From contig LUJQ01000010.1 of assembly GCA_001689485.1 (NCBI GenBank), positions 1 through 43,477 on the forward strand: a stretch of 43,477 nucleotides of DNA. The letters run 5' to 3'. This DNA comes from Bacteroidales bacterium M6 (lineage in GTDB: Bacteria > Bacteroidota > Bacteroidia > Bacteroidales > Muribaculaceae). The position numbers and the translations under genes are program-made. The notes beneath the pieces were generated by a model, which worked only from the letters and a program-made list of their open reading frames with translations, made no database searches and was not told where the DNA came from. Below are positions 17,577 to 26,494 of the stretch, piece by piece (position 1 is the first letter of the stretch; every line of letters begins with the position of its first letter).

Positions 17577-18601
17577 GACAATTCTATCTTAAGGTTAACA
17601 TTGTAAAATCCATCCGATTCCCCGGTTTGAAATATATATTTTCCAGGGAAAAGAGTGTTCATACGCGCCCGGCAATTCTCGATTCCTACGGGTACATCCG
17701 TCCGGAACTGGTCGCTATGTTTCATAATCCTGTTACGCGTTCCGAACAAGAGCGTTCCTTTATGCAACGCAAGCCTGACTTCAATCATGCAATCCCGGCT
17801 GGTGGAAGCTCCGTATTTGAAAGCATTTTCCACAAAAGTCAGAAGAAGCATCGGGGGGATTTCCATGTCGGAATCATCCACCTCATGTTCCCATACTATA
17901 ACGGTATGTTCGTTGAGCCTGAGCTTCTGAAGATCGATATAGTTTGATATATAGGTTATTTCCTCCTTGACAGGTACATAATCATTCTCAATGGTCACAT
18001 ATGTGTATTTGAGTATATCCGTGAATTTGATAAACGCCTCTTCAGCCTTTTCCGAAGTGCCGATTACCAGGCTGTAAAGGGAGTTGAGCGTATTAAACAG
18101 GAAATGAGGACTTATCTGGGCTTTGAAAACCGACAGTTCCGCCTTGTTTTTCTGGTTCTCCATTTTCTCTTTAAGAAGCAGCTGCCCGTAAAGCTCTTTT
18201 ATCAACGAGGTTGTAAGTGCATACGCAGCCACCAACGAAAACATAAGCCACAGGCTCAGGGTGATGTTATAGTCACGCACAGCAGTCTGATACCGTGAGA
18301 GCGCAGGAGTGTAGAAATCAACTTCCGGATGGGGATATATGCATAAAAGCCAAGTACCGATTAGAAGCGGGCAGGTTATGACCGCAGTCCAGACATATCG
18401 CCGTTCTACAAGCAACTTAGGGATATTCATCCGTTTAAGAAAAAAATAACTGCCGTAAAGGAACATGCACACCAACAAGAAGAACAACGGCCAATCTGAC
18501 AGCCAGTGATGCGCAGGCCCCAACAGAATGAGAAGCGGCATAAACGCAAAGCTGAAAAAAAGATCGATGATTACAGATGTGTCATAACGTAATATCTTCA
18601 T
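17573..18601 (-). CDS. LytS-type sensor histidine kinase
   Basis: Inner-membrane kinase of the His_kinase (YehU/LytS) group, 342 residues. Four hydrophobic segments near 8-28, 37-55, 69-89 and 113-135 form the sensor; there is no large periplasmic domain, so the signal is probably membrane-embedded or small. The phosphorylated His166 lies in FKAQISPHFLFNTLNSLYSL, and the ATP-binding N-box is LLLTFVENAFKYGAS. It phosphorylates the overlapping downstream regulator. A -7 box ends only four bases before the ATG, so the mRNA is likely leaderless. Confidence 0.92.
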   Translation of the reverse strand: MKILRYDTSVIIDLFFSFAFMPLLILLGPAHHWLSDWPLFFLLVCMFLYGSYFFLKRMNIPKLLVERRYVWTAVITCPLLIGTWLLCIYPHPEVDFYTPALSRYQTAVRDYNITLSLWLMFSLVAAYALTTSLIKELYGQLLLKEKMENQKNKAELSVFKAQISPHFLFNTLNSLYSLVIGTSEKAEEAFIKFTDILKYTYVTIENDYVPVKEEITYISNYIDLQKLRLNEHTVIVWEHEVDDSDMEIPPMLLLTFVENAFKYGASTSRDCMIEVRLALHKGTLLFGTRNRIMKHSDQFRTDVPVGIENCRARMNTLFPGKYIFQTGESDGFYNVNLKIELS

Positions 18602-18605
18602 ATCG

Positions 18606-18637
18606 CAAAATTAGGCATTCATACTGATTCACACAAG
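18606..18637 (-). promoter_or_regulatory. promoter of the histidine kinase operon
   Basis: Minus strand: CTTG (18637-18634), 20-bp spacer, TAATTTTG (18613-18606). The box is separated from ATG 18601 by four bases, so transcription should start at or next to the A of the start codon. Confidence 0.65.
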
Positions 18638-18710
18638 TTTAGCAACAAGATTCATACTAATCTACGCACCATTCCCATGATAATCTTATAGAAAGATGGG
18701 AAATTTACAT

Positions 18711-18718
18711 TAACTTTG
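18711..18718 (+). promoter_or_regulatory. -7 promoter box of the coiled-coil lipoprotein gene
   Basis: TAACTTTG matches the consensus fully, 30 bases upstream of ATG 18749. A possible TTG start at 18716 falls inside the box and is therefore excluded. No clear -33 element. Confidence 0.55.
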
Positions 18719-18748
18719 GACATTGAAAACCTCCCACCTCCCAAAAAC

Positions 18749-19609
18749 ATGAACCAATCAGCACATATCCTAATCATCGTTTCCCTAATACTTTGTTCAT
18801 GCGGAAGCAAGCAAGAGCAGCAACCGCAGACTTTGATGGACGCTTCAAAACAGGAACTGGCCACTGCCCTGGGCGAGCGTGACGAATTGCTCGGACTCAT
18901 GAGGGAAATAATTACAGCCACAAACCAGATAAAACATCTCGAAAACATCCTGGCAGTGATTGACAAACAGCCTGACGAAAGCCATTCGCAGCGGGCAAGA
19001 GTGCTACGCGACATTGCCGCCATTCAGCAAACACTCAGCCAAAGGCGCGAACAACTGGCCATCCTGGAGCAAAAGCTCCAAAAATCAGGTCTTTTCAACG
19101 ACGAACTCCGAATGACTATCGAGGCACTACGCAAACAAATCGACAGCCAATCATCGGAAATAGCAAACCTGAAAACCCAATTAAACGCCGCAAACGAACA
19201 TATCGACACACTGACATGCCAGGTCGACTCCCTGAACACAACGATATTTTCCGTTAACGAGCGGCTTGCGGCAACGCAAGGCACGGCAACAAGGCTCGAA
19301 AACGAGTTAAACACCTGCTATTATATAATAGCGTCAAAATCGGTGTTAAAGGAAAGCAAAATACTTGAAACCGGTTTTTTACGCAAATCAAAATTGTTGA
19401 AAGGAGATTTCGACAAAGGACTCTTTGTTACATGCGACAAACGCTACGCCGATTCGCTCGACCTGCAATCTGACAAAGCCAGGATTCTCACAAACCATTC
19501 CGAAGGTTCTTATGAAATAGTGGAACAGAACGGTAAAAAAATCCTCCACATAACATCTCCCGAACAATTTTGGGATTGCTCAAACTACCTTGTAGTACAA
19601 ATTGACTGA
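18749..19609 (+). CDS. coiled-coil lipoprotein, possibly Cbp1-like adhesin
   Basis: 286 residues. A lipoprotein signal peptide (SAHILIIVSLILCSCGS) with lipobox LCSC predicts attachment to a membrane through the lipidated Cys; it lacks a recognised sorting rule for side. Residues about 40-190 are a long heptad-rich coiled coil (AALRKQIDSQ, SSEIANLKTQLNAAN, IDTLTCQVDSL). The C-terminal about 90 residues form a compact domain (NTCYYIIASKSVLKESKILE ... SYEIVEQNGKKILHI). This layout resembles Bacteroidales lipoproteins called Cbp1-family collagen-binding adhesins; I recall that only as a family label and hold it at low confidence. It precedes the SusC/D pair, but the latter has its own promoter. 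Confidence 0.75.
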   Translation: MNQSAHILIIVSLILCSCGSKQEQQPQTLMDASKQELATALGERDELLGLMREIITATNQIKHLENILAVIDKQPDESHSQRARVLRDIAAIQQTLSQRREQLAILEQKLQKSGLFNDELRMTIEALRKQIDSQSSEIANLKTQLNAANEHIDTLTCQVDSLNTTIFSVNERLAATQGTATRLENELNTCYYIIASKSVLKESKILETGFLRKSKLLKGDFDKGLFVTCDKRYADSLDLQSDKARILTNHSEGSYEIVEQNGKKILHITSPEQFWDCSNYLVVQID

Positions 19610-19691
19610 TAGGAAGGAGCCATCATGACAGAATGGTTCCAGAATCTTGTCGGAATACCCGCTCCATTCATTACCCTAAATCCGAACCGAC

Positions 19692-19725
19692 AAACGCATG
19701 ACAGACCAGGATTCTTCATGCGTTT
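19692..19725 (+). terminator. hairpin between the lipoprotein and susC genes
   Basis: AAACGCATG (19692-19700) pairs with CATGCGTTT (19717-19725); 16-base loop. Located 80 bases after the lipoprotein stop and before the susC promoter. No T tract beyond the stem's own TTT. Confidence 0.4.
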
Positions 19726-19758
19726 ATCGTCAGATTCATGCCGTTTGTTTACACATTT

Positions 19759-19789
19759 ATTGTACTTCTATAACATAGATATACCTTTG
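19759..19789 (+). promoter_or_regulatory. promoter of the SusC/SusD pair
   Basis: ATTG (19759-19762), 19-bp spacer, TACCTTTG (19782-19789), then ATG 19812. Good fit to the Bacteroidetes -33/-7 pattern. Confidence 0.6.
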
Positions 19790-19811
19790 CCACAAAAACA
19801 GCAAAGGATAT

Positions 19812-22800
19812 ATGAGAGATTTATTTGTCTTAGTTATTTTGCTATTGACAATAAGCAACCGGATGTATGCAACGGAAGCAACTTGGAAGCAGGATTCCAT
19901 ACCGACTTTGATAGCAAGCCCCAACATATCAGGGACAGTGGCAGATGAGACGGGCGAACCGGTGACCGGCGCAACCGTTAAAGTGAAACGCAATCCCGTA
20001 CACGCCACAACCACCGATGTAAATGGGAAATTCATGTTGCAGAACGTGTCAGAAGGTGACACACTACAGGTATATTTTATCGGATTCAACACAGCCGACA
20101 TCCCTTTAGTCAAAGGGAAAAGCGACTATGGCATAATCCTTCACAGCCACATGTCGCAACTTGACGAAGTAGTTGTGGTTGGTTATTCCACCCAACGGAA
20201 AGTGGATCTGACAGGGTCTGTGTCATCCATAAGCTCCTCGACCCTTGCCGACCGCCCTATCACCAATGCCACAAGCGCCCTTGCAGGGCTTGCCGCAGGT
20301 CTGACCGTAACCAATTCAGGGGGAAGCACACCGGGATATGAGGCACAGAGCCTGTTGGTGCGTGGCCAGGGTACGTTGAACAATGCGGCACCACTAGTAG
20401 TGGTCGACGGCATGACCGGCGTAGCCATCAGTGACATCAACCCGCTTGACATCGACAACATCTCGGTTCTGAAAGATGCCGCGTCATCGGCCATCTACGG
20501 CTCCCGTGCAGCAAACGGGGTTATATTGATAACCACGAAACAAGGAGCTGAATCAGCCCCGCGCCTTACCTACAGCGGCAATGTATCGTTTGAAACCGTT
20601 GCCAAACGGTTGAACCTTGTTACCGACTATGCCGAATTCATGGAACTGCAGAATGCCGGACTGATTGCAAACGGCCAGGCGCCACGCTTTTCGCAAGGCA
20701 AAATCGACGAATGGCGCAATGATGCCGGACGCAATCCGACCATTTATCCGAACACCGACTGGCAGGATCACATTTACCGCAACCCGTCGGTTGTACAAAA
20801 TCACAACTTATCAGTCACCGGAGGGGGGCGCAGGGCCCGTTACAACATATCATTCGGATATATCAACAACCCCGGCATGATATATTACACCGACTATGAA
20901 CGCTTTCAACTCCGCACAAACATCGATGTGAATATCAAGCCTTGGCTGAGTGTCGGCACAAACCTGTTTGGTTACATCGACAAAAACAACCCTTCGTCGG
21001 AGAATGCCGCAGCAGGAGGCGACGTGATTTTCGGATCGGGAGCATTCAACACAGTTCCAGGCATGACGCTATATGACCCGGTAACCGGCCTTTACGGAGG
21101 CATACAGAATCCTGAGGATGAAAATGTAAGCAACTTCAATCCCTACCGCCGACAATGGTTTTACAAGGACGAATTCCCGACAAAGACACGGCGCATGGTA
21201 GCCAAAGTGTATGCAAGGCTGCAACCTGTCAAAGGGCTGACAATCCAGGGGTCTTACACCTATAATTATTGGGACAGAAGGGTTGAGCAACACCTGACCG
21301 ACCGCGACCTCTACCGTTTCACATCCGACGGCCCGGTGCTTATAAGGGAAGGGAAAGTACGCACCTATATAAGGCGTTATAATTATGACAACACGTTCCG
21401 ATCTTCCGAACTTACGGCTAACTACAACTTCCATGTTTCCAAACTTGAAACATCAGTCCTGATTGGTGCAAGTCAGGAATATGACAGGGACAGATATGAA
21501 ATGTTCCGACGCTACGACCTTATCGACGATTCCCTTACGTCGGTTGATGCTGCCACGACCAATGGCGAAATACAAGGCAATTACACCGAATGGGCAATGC
21601 GCTCTTATTTCGGCAGAGTAAATCTCAACTGGGATGACAAATACCTGCTAGAAGCCAATCTCCGTGCCGACGGGTCGTCGAAATTCGCTCCCGGCCACAG
21701 GTGGGGATACTTCCCTTCGGTTTCCGCCGGATGGAGGATTTCGCAGGAAAAATTCATGAGAAGCCTCGCATCATGGCTCGACAATCTGAAAATCCGCGCA
21801 TCCTACGGCTCCCTAGGCAACAACGCCACAACAAGTTATTATATGTACCAGCCGTTGTTTGCAACCGCCAACTATATCCTAAACGGGAATATTGCCGGCG
21901 GCCTGGCCCAAACCGTGCTCTCAAACCCCAACCTTTCGTGGGAGAAAACATATATGACCAACATAGGCCTGGATTACGCACTGTTCAACAACCGCCTGAA
22001 CGGGTCAATCGAAATCTACAACAAGGATACGAAGGGGATTCTGATTTCACTGCCCGCACCGCTGGAACATGGCACAAGCGTCGTACCCAACCAAAACGCC
22101 GGGGAAGTCAACAATAAAGGCTTTGAAATGGACATAAACTGGAACGACCGTATAGGGAAAGTTTCCTACAACGTCGGATTCAACATGGGATTTGTGAACA
22201 ACACCGTGACAAAATTCCAAGGCGACGTTTCCTCGATCAACGGCGTTTATAAAACCCAGGAAGGAAAGCCTATCAACCAACTCTACGTAATAACGGTCGA
22301 CCGCATTGTGCGCGACCAGGCCGACCTTGATTATGTTCAGGCGCTCGTTGACCGCAACCCTGACTATTTTGCCACTTACCAGCGCCCCGAACTAGGCGAT
22401 TTCCTTTTCCGCGATGCAAATGGCGATGGCAGGCTCGATGCCGACGACCGCGTGGAGATAGGTCATGGCACACTGCCAAGATTTACCTATGGCATCAGCC
22501 TGGGGGCAAATTGGAACAATTTCGATTTCAGCGCCCTGTTTCAAGGCGTAGGCAATCACCAGGTTTACTACAACAACCAGGCATTCCGATTCGTAACCGT
22601 GATGGGTCAGTCGCTCAACAAAGATATAACCGACAATGCATGGACTCCCGACAACCCTTATGCATCGACCTACCCCGTTCTAAGAAACAACGCTAACGGG
22701 AAAAACAATATAGCCAGTGATGCATTTGTGCATAACGCAGCCTATTTCCGGTGCAAAAACATCCAGCTGGGATATACCATACCCAGGAAAATAACACGGA

Positions 22801-22949
22801 AATTCTATGTGGAAAACCTGAAAATATATACCAGCATCGACAACCTGTTCACCCTGACAAATTTCCCGGGACTTGACCCGGAAGTCGGAGCCAATGTAGG
22901 TTACCCCACAGTCAGGCAGTACTCCGTAGGTATCAATATCTCATTTTAA
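19812..22949 (+). CDS. SusC/RagA-family TonB-dependent outer-membrane transporter
   Basis: Outer-membrane beta-barrel that imports glycans or peptides bound by its SusD lid, powered by TonB. 1045 residues: signal peptide (MRDLFVLVILLLTISNRMYA), a CarboxypepD_reg-like N-terminal extension (about 37-120, ISGTVADETGEPVTGATVKV), TonB box/plug start DEVVVVGYSTQRKVDLTGS, plug domain with the diagnostic LKDAASSAIYGSRAANGVIL, then the barrel ending in YSVGINISF with terminal Phe. No STN domain, so no direct anti-sigma signalling is expected. The substrate is not deducible; no glycoside hydrolase or protease lies in the unit. SusD follows after 12 bases. Confidence 0.95.
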   Translation: MRDLFVLVILLLTISNRMYATEATWKQDSIPTLIASPNISGTVADETGEPVTGATVKVKRNPVHATTTDVNGKFMLQNVSEGDTLQVYFIGFNTADIPLVKGKSDYGIILHSHMSQLDEVVVVGYSTQRKVDLTGSVSSISSSTLADRPITNATSALAGLAAGLTVTNSGGSTPGYEAQSLLVRGQGTLNNAAPLVVVDGMTGVAISDINPLDIDNISVLKDAASSAIYGSRAANGVILITTKQGAESAPRLTYSGNVSFETVAKRLNLVTDYAEFMELQNAGLIANGQAPRFSQGKIDEWRNDAGRNPTIYPNTDWQDHIYRNPSVVQNHNLSVTGGGRRARYNISFGYINNPGMIYYTDYERFQLRTNIDVNIKPWLSVGTNLFGYIDKNNPSSENAAAGGDVIFGSGAFNTVPGMTLYDPVTGLYGGIQNPEDENVSNFNPYRRQWFYKDEFPTKTRRMVAKVYARLQPVKGLTIQGSYTYNYWDRRVEQHLTDRDLYRFTSDGPVLIREGKVRTYIRRYNYDNTFRSSELTANYNFHVSKLETSVLIGASQEYDRDRYEMFRRYDLIDDSLTSVDAATTNGEIQGNYTEWAMRSYFGRVNLNWDDKYLLEANLRADGSSKFAPGHRWGYFPSVSAGWRISQEKFMRSLASWLDNLKIRASYGSLGNNATTSYYMYQPLFATANYILNGNIAGGLAQTVLSNPNLSWEKTYMTNIGLDYALFNNRLNGSIEIYNKDTKGILISLPAPLEHGTSVVPNQNAGEVNNKGFEMDINWNDRIGKVSYNVGFNMGFVNNTVTKFQGDVSSINGVYKTQEGKPINQLYVITVDRIVRDQADLDYVQALVDRNPDYFATYQRPELGDFLFRDANGDGRLDADDRVEIGHGTLPRFTYGISLGANWNNFDFSALFQGVGNHQVYYNNQAFRFVTVMGQSLNKDITDNAWTPDNPYASTYPVLRNNANGKNNIASDAFVHNAAYFRCKNIQLGYTIPRKITRKFYVENLKIYTSIDNLFTLTNFPGLDPEVGANVGYPTVRQYSVGINISF

Positions 22950-22961
22950 TCATTGACGGAC

Positions 22962-24698
22962 ATGAAAACCCAATATATCGCGATTCTTCTAACATCGGGA
23001 CTGATTTTCGGCGGATGTGAGAGCCTTGATTTCACCCCGGCCGACCAAATGTCGGGAGAGACCTTCTGGCAGACCGAAGAGCATGCACGCCAAGCGGCAA
23101 CAGGATTGTATGCTGCAATGAAGGAGCCTTGGTGCTTCGGGATGGAATTTACTTTCGACATGTGCAGCGACATTGCCGACGGCACATCGCCATGGGCCGA
23201 TATTTCACGTGGGGCCACTTTCGCCTCAAGCAGCGGCGGGGTGCAAAACCACTGGCAGTACCTCTATGAACTGGTTCACCGTTCAAACACCGTGATTCGC
23301 AATGTCGCCAACATGCCGATAAGCCGTGAAACAATCGACCGTGTGACCGGGGAAGCGAAATTCCTGCGTGCCATGGCCTATTTCCGCATGCTGAACTGCT
23401 GGGGCGGAGTGCCATATTATGATGAGACATGCGATATAAACGAACAATTTTTAAACCTAAAAGCACCGCGATGTCCTGCCGCCGAACTTCGACAACATAT
23501 CATCGACGACCTTACCGACGCCATAGCGAAACTCCCTGTAAAATGGGATGACGCAGATTTAGGCCGTGCCACAAAAGGTGCCGCATATGCCTTACGGGGG
23601 AAAGTCTACCTGTTCAACCGGCAATGGGAGGAAGCTGCGGATGATTTCGAAGAAATCGTCTACAACAAAAACAACGATTACGGATATTCTCTCCATCCCG
23701 ACTATAACGAGTTGTTCAGGCTGTATAACGGCAACCACAGCCCGGAAATGATATTCGCCATCCAATCAATCGACGGAAATACGGCAGGCTATGCCCTTGA
23801 CATAGTGTCATATTTCGGGAACAAATCGACGATGCGCCTAATCGCAGGCAACCGGATAGTGCCGTCGGTCACATTGGTCGATATGTATGAAAACGCCGAC
23901 GGCACACCGTTCAATTGGGATGATGTTTTTCCGGGATTCAATTCAGGCGGTTCGCAACTGCGCCGTAAATATATGAGTGTTGCCATCGACCAGGGAAGCA
24001 CCAAAGTGACTGACCTGCTTGAATGCGACACCACCAAAGTTATGGATGCATACCGCCTGCGCGACCCCAGACTATGTCTGAATGTAATCACCCCCTACTC
24101 CCACTATCTCGGAACTGATGCCGCCTCTTCACCGATGGATAAGCAATTCGTCATTGCCGACCCGTCAAAGGGGGGCGCGCCGATGGAGGCAATGGCTTTT
24201 ATCCGGAACTCGGAAGGATGGAATTCCTATTTTTGGCGTAAATGGATTCCGACAGGGAACCTTGACGGATACTGGGGGGAATACACACGCACCCCTTATG
24301 AGTTCCCCATCATAAGGTTGGGCGACGTGTTGCTGATGCTTGCCGAAGCTTATAACGAAACCGGGGCAACCGATAAAGCCGTTGTCGAGGTCAACAAGAT
24401 TCGTGGCCGCGTCGGCATGCCGGAGCTGAACAATGGCGACGAGTGGCTTTCTGTAAATGGCAAAGACGACATGTCGGAACGCATCAGGCGCGAACGGGCG
24501 TTCGAACTGGCCGGGGAAGGACAACGATACTGGGACCTCCGCCGATGGGGTCTGCTTGAAACATCTGTGAAAAACGCGACCGATATCCTGGGTGACCTTA
24601 TGTACACACGTTCATACCAGCAACGCCACGAACTGTGGCCCATACCCCTTGTTGAGATGGAACGCAACACCAACCTGACCCAAAACACAGGGTGGTGA
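22962..24698 (+). CDS. SusD/RagB-family outer-membrane nutrient-binding lipoprotein
   Basis: Surface lipoprotein that caps the SusC barrel and captures substrate. From ATG 22962 it has 578 residues: lipoprotein signal (YIAILLTSGLIFGGCESLDF, Cys at about 19), the SusD N-terminal TPR scaffold (SGETFWQTEEHARQAATGLY, MLNCWGGVPYY) and the RagB/SusD C-terminal domain (ELAGEGQRYWDLRRW, HELWPIPLVEMERNTNL, TQNTGW). The TTG at 22953 is a less likely start. It is co-transcribed with susC and ends 58 bases before a strong terminator. Confidence 0.95.
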   Translation: MKTQYIAILLTSGLIFGGCESLDFTPADQMSGETFWQTEEHARQAATGLYAAMKEPWCFGMEFTFDMCSDIADGTSPWADISRGATFASSSGGVQNHWQYLYELVHRSNTVIRNVANMPISRETIDRVTGEAKFLRAMAYFRMLNCWGGVPYYDETCDINEQFLNLKAPRCPAAELRQHIIDDLTDAIAKLPVKWDDADLGRATKGAAYALRGKVYLFNRQWEEAADDFEEIVYNKNNDYGYSLHPDYNELFRLYNGNHSPEMIFAIQSIDGNTAGYALDIVSYFGNKSTMRLIAGNRIVPSVTLVDMYENADGTPFNWDDVFPGFNSGGSQLRRKYMSVAIDQGSTKVTDLLECDTTKVMDAYRLRDPRLCLNVITPYSHYLGTDAASSPMDKQFVIADPSKGGAPMEAMAFIRNSEGWNSYFWRKWIPTGNLDGYWGEYTRTPYEFPIIRLGDVLLMLAEAYNETGATDKAVVEVNKIRGRVGMPELNNGDEWLSVNGKDDMSERIRRERAFELAGEGQRYWDLRRWGLLETSVKNATDILGDLMYTRSYQQRHELWPIPLVEMERNTNLTQNTGW

Positions 24699-24719
24699 CA
24701 GCAATCAGGATGGCATCAC

Positions 24720-24784
24720 ATCCTGTCGTCAGGATAAATCCCGGCACATCGGCCTGCCTCCGCACAAACTGCGGGGGCTTTTTA
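24720..24784 (+). terminator. terminator of the SusC/SusD unit
   Basis: A small hairpin ATCCTG/CAGGAT (24720-24735) is followed by the main stem GCCTCCGCA (24756-24764) / TGCGGGGGC (24770-24778), one G-U pair, then a T run from 24779. This is a canonical intrinsic terminator. Confidence 0.75.
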
Positions 24785-24828
24785 AATTTTATTACAGGCA
24801 TTGTGCCATATATACGGGGGAATTTTCG

Positions 24829-24836
24829 TAAATTTG
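24829..24836 (+). promoter_or_regulatory. -7 promoter box of purH
   Basis: TAAATTTG, full consensus, 38 bases before ATG 24875. The nearest TTG (24801-24803) is 25 bp upstream, longer than ideal. Confidence 0.5.
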
Positions 24837-24874
24837 CGGCTTGAAAAATCAATTGTGTAAACTTATTTTTCAGG

Positions 24875-26401
24875 ATGACGGATATTAAGGAAATCAAAAC
24901 CGCACTCATCTCGGTTTTCAATAAGGACGGACTGGACGAGATTCTTCTCCTTCTTCACAAAAACGGCGTTAACTTCCTCTCAACAGGCGGCACACGCAGC
25001 TTTATCGAATCATTGGGCTACCCTTGCGAGGCTGTCGAAGACCTCACCGGTTACCCGTCGATTCTCGGTGGACGCGTAAAGACGCTCCATCCCAAAGTTT
25101 TCGGGGGCATTCTAAACCGCCGCGACAACGCCACCGACCGTGATGAAACCGCGAAATACGAAATACCCTCGGTCGACCTCGTTATCGTCGACCTCTACCC
25201 TTTCGAGGAAACTGTAGCATCAGGGGCATCCGAAGCTGATATAATCGAGAAAATCGACATAGGGGGCATCTCGCTTATCCGCGCAGCCGCCAAAAACTTC
25301 AACGATGTGGTAATCGTACCTTCGAAGCACCAGTACGAGCCTTTGCGCCAGTTGCTCGCCAAAAACGGGGCTAAAACCTCGTTGGCCGACCGACGCTGGT
25401 TCGCAAAAGAAGCCTTCGGGGTTTCTTCAGCCTATGACGGCGCGATTTTCAACTATTTCGACGGCAACGAACAGCCCTCGGCACTCCGCATAGCAATCGA
25501 CGGCGAAAAGACAATGCGCTATGGGGAGAACCCGCATCAGCAGGGTTTCTTCTTCGGGCATCTCGACCAGCTGTTCGACCAGCTTCACGGCAAGGAACTT
25601 TCCTATAACAACCTCCTCGACATCGATGCCGCAGTGTCGCTCATGGCCGAGTTCACCGAACCCACTTTTGCCATTCTTAAACATAACAATGCCTGCGGTG
25701 TGGCTTCTCGCCAAACCATTCTAGAAGCCTGGAAAGATGCCTTGGCCGGAGACCCCGTATCGGCATTCGGAGGTGTACTGATTGCAAACGGCAATATCGA
25801 TGCCGCAGCGGCCGAAGAAATCAACAAGATATTCTTCGAGGTAATCATCGCCCCCTCCTACGACCAGGAAGCACTCGGCATCCTGGAGCAGAAAAAGAAC
25901 CGCATCATCCTCAGGCAGAAAGCTCCCCTGACGACCACACGCCAGTTCCGCTCCGTGCTCAACGGCGCATTAGTGCAGGAACGTGACCTGAAAACGGAAA
26001 CGCCCGACGACCTGAAGCTCGTTACTGTAACGCCTGTGGCCGACGATCGTATTGCCGACCTCCTTTTTGCGAACAAGCTTGTAAAGCATTGCAAAAGCAA
26101 CGCCATCGTGCTTGCCAAAAACCGACAGCTTTGTGCCGCAGGTGTGGGACAGACCTCACGTGTCGACGCATTGCGCCAGGCAATTGAAAAGGCCGGCACA
26201 TTCAATTTCGACCTCAATGGCGCCGTAATGGCATCGGATGCATTCTTCCCGTTTGCCGATTGTGTTGAAATAGCCCACAACGCAGGGATTGACGCTGTGA
26301 TACAGCCCGGCGGATCTATCCGCGACAACGACTCCATAAAATATTGCGACGAAAACGGCATTGCCATGGTGATGACCGGATTCCGCCACTTCAAACATTA
26401 A
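24875..26401 (+). CDS. purH: bifunctional AICAR formyltransferase / IMP cyclohydrolase
   Basis: Carries out the last two steps of de novo purine synthesis: formylation of AICAR with 10-formyl-THF, then ring closure to IMP. 508 residues, the standard PurH length. The N-terminal MGS-like cyclohydrolase domain (about 1-190) has LISVFNKDGLDEIL, LSTGGTRSFIESLGY and GGRVKTLHPKVFGGIL; the formyltransferase domain follows with MRYGENPHQQGFF, AILKHNNACGVA and the C-terminal DAFFPFADCVEIA. purH directly upstream of mreB is a common Bacteroidales arrangement; the gap is 93 bases and no separate -7 box is evident, so read-through is likely. Confidence 0.97.
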   Translation: MTDIKEIKTALISVFNKDGLDEILLLLHKNGVNFLSTGGTRSFIESLGYPCEAVEDLTGYPSILGGRVKTLHPKVFGGILNRRDNATDRDETAKYEIPSVDLVIVDLYPFEETVASGASEADIIEKIDIGGISLIRAAAKNFNDVVIVPSKHQYEPLRQLLAKNGAKTSLADRRWFAKEAFGVSSAYDGAIFNYFDGNEQPSALRIAIDGEKTMRYGENPHQQGFFFGHLDQLFDQLHGKELSYNNLLDIDAAVSLMAEFTEPTFAILKHNNACGVASRQTILEAWKDALAGDPVSAFGGVLIANGNIDAAAAEEINKIFFEVIIAPSYDQEALGILEQKKNRIILRQKAPLTTTRQFRSVLNGALVQERDLKTETPDDLKLVTVTPVADDRIADLLFANKLVKHCKSNAIVLAKNRQLCAAGVGQTSRVDALRQAIEKAGTFNFDLNGAVMASDAFFPFADCVEIAHNAGIDAVIQPGGSIRDNDSIKYCDENGIAMVMTGFRHFKH

Positions 26402-26494
26402 ACAATGCCAGGTTGGCGCCAAGGGCAATTTCCCATGGCGTCCACACCCCGGTGTTTATCAGGATTCAGTCAATTCAAATTCAGAAACATAAAA

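Noticed and set aside
18716..18748. TTG start for the coiled-coil lipoprotein
   Set aside because: The TTG is part of the -7 box TAACTTTG, so it would not be transcribed; the signal peptide begins at 18749.
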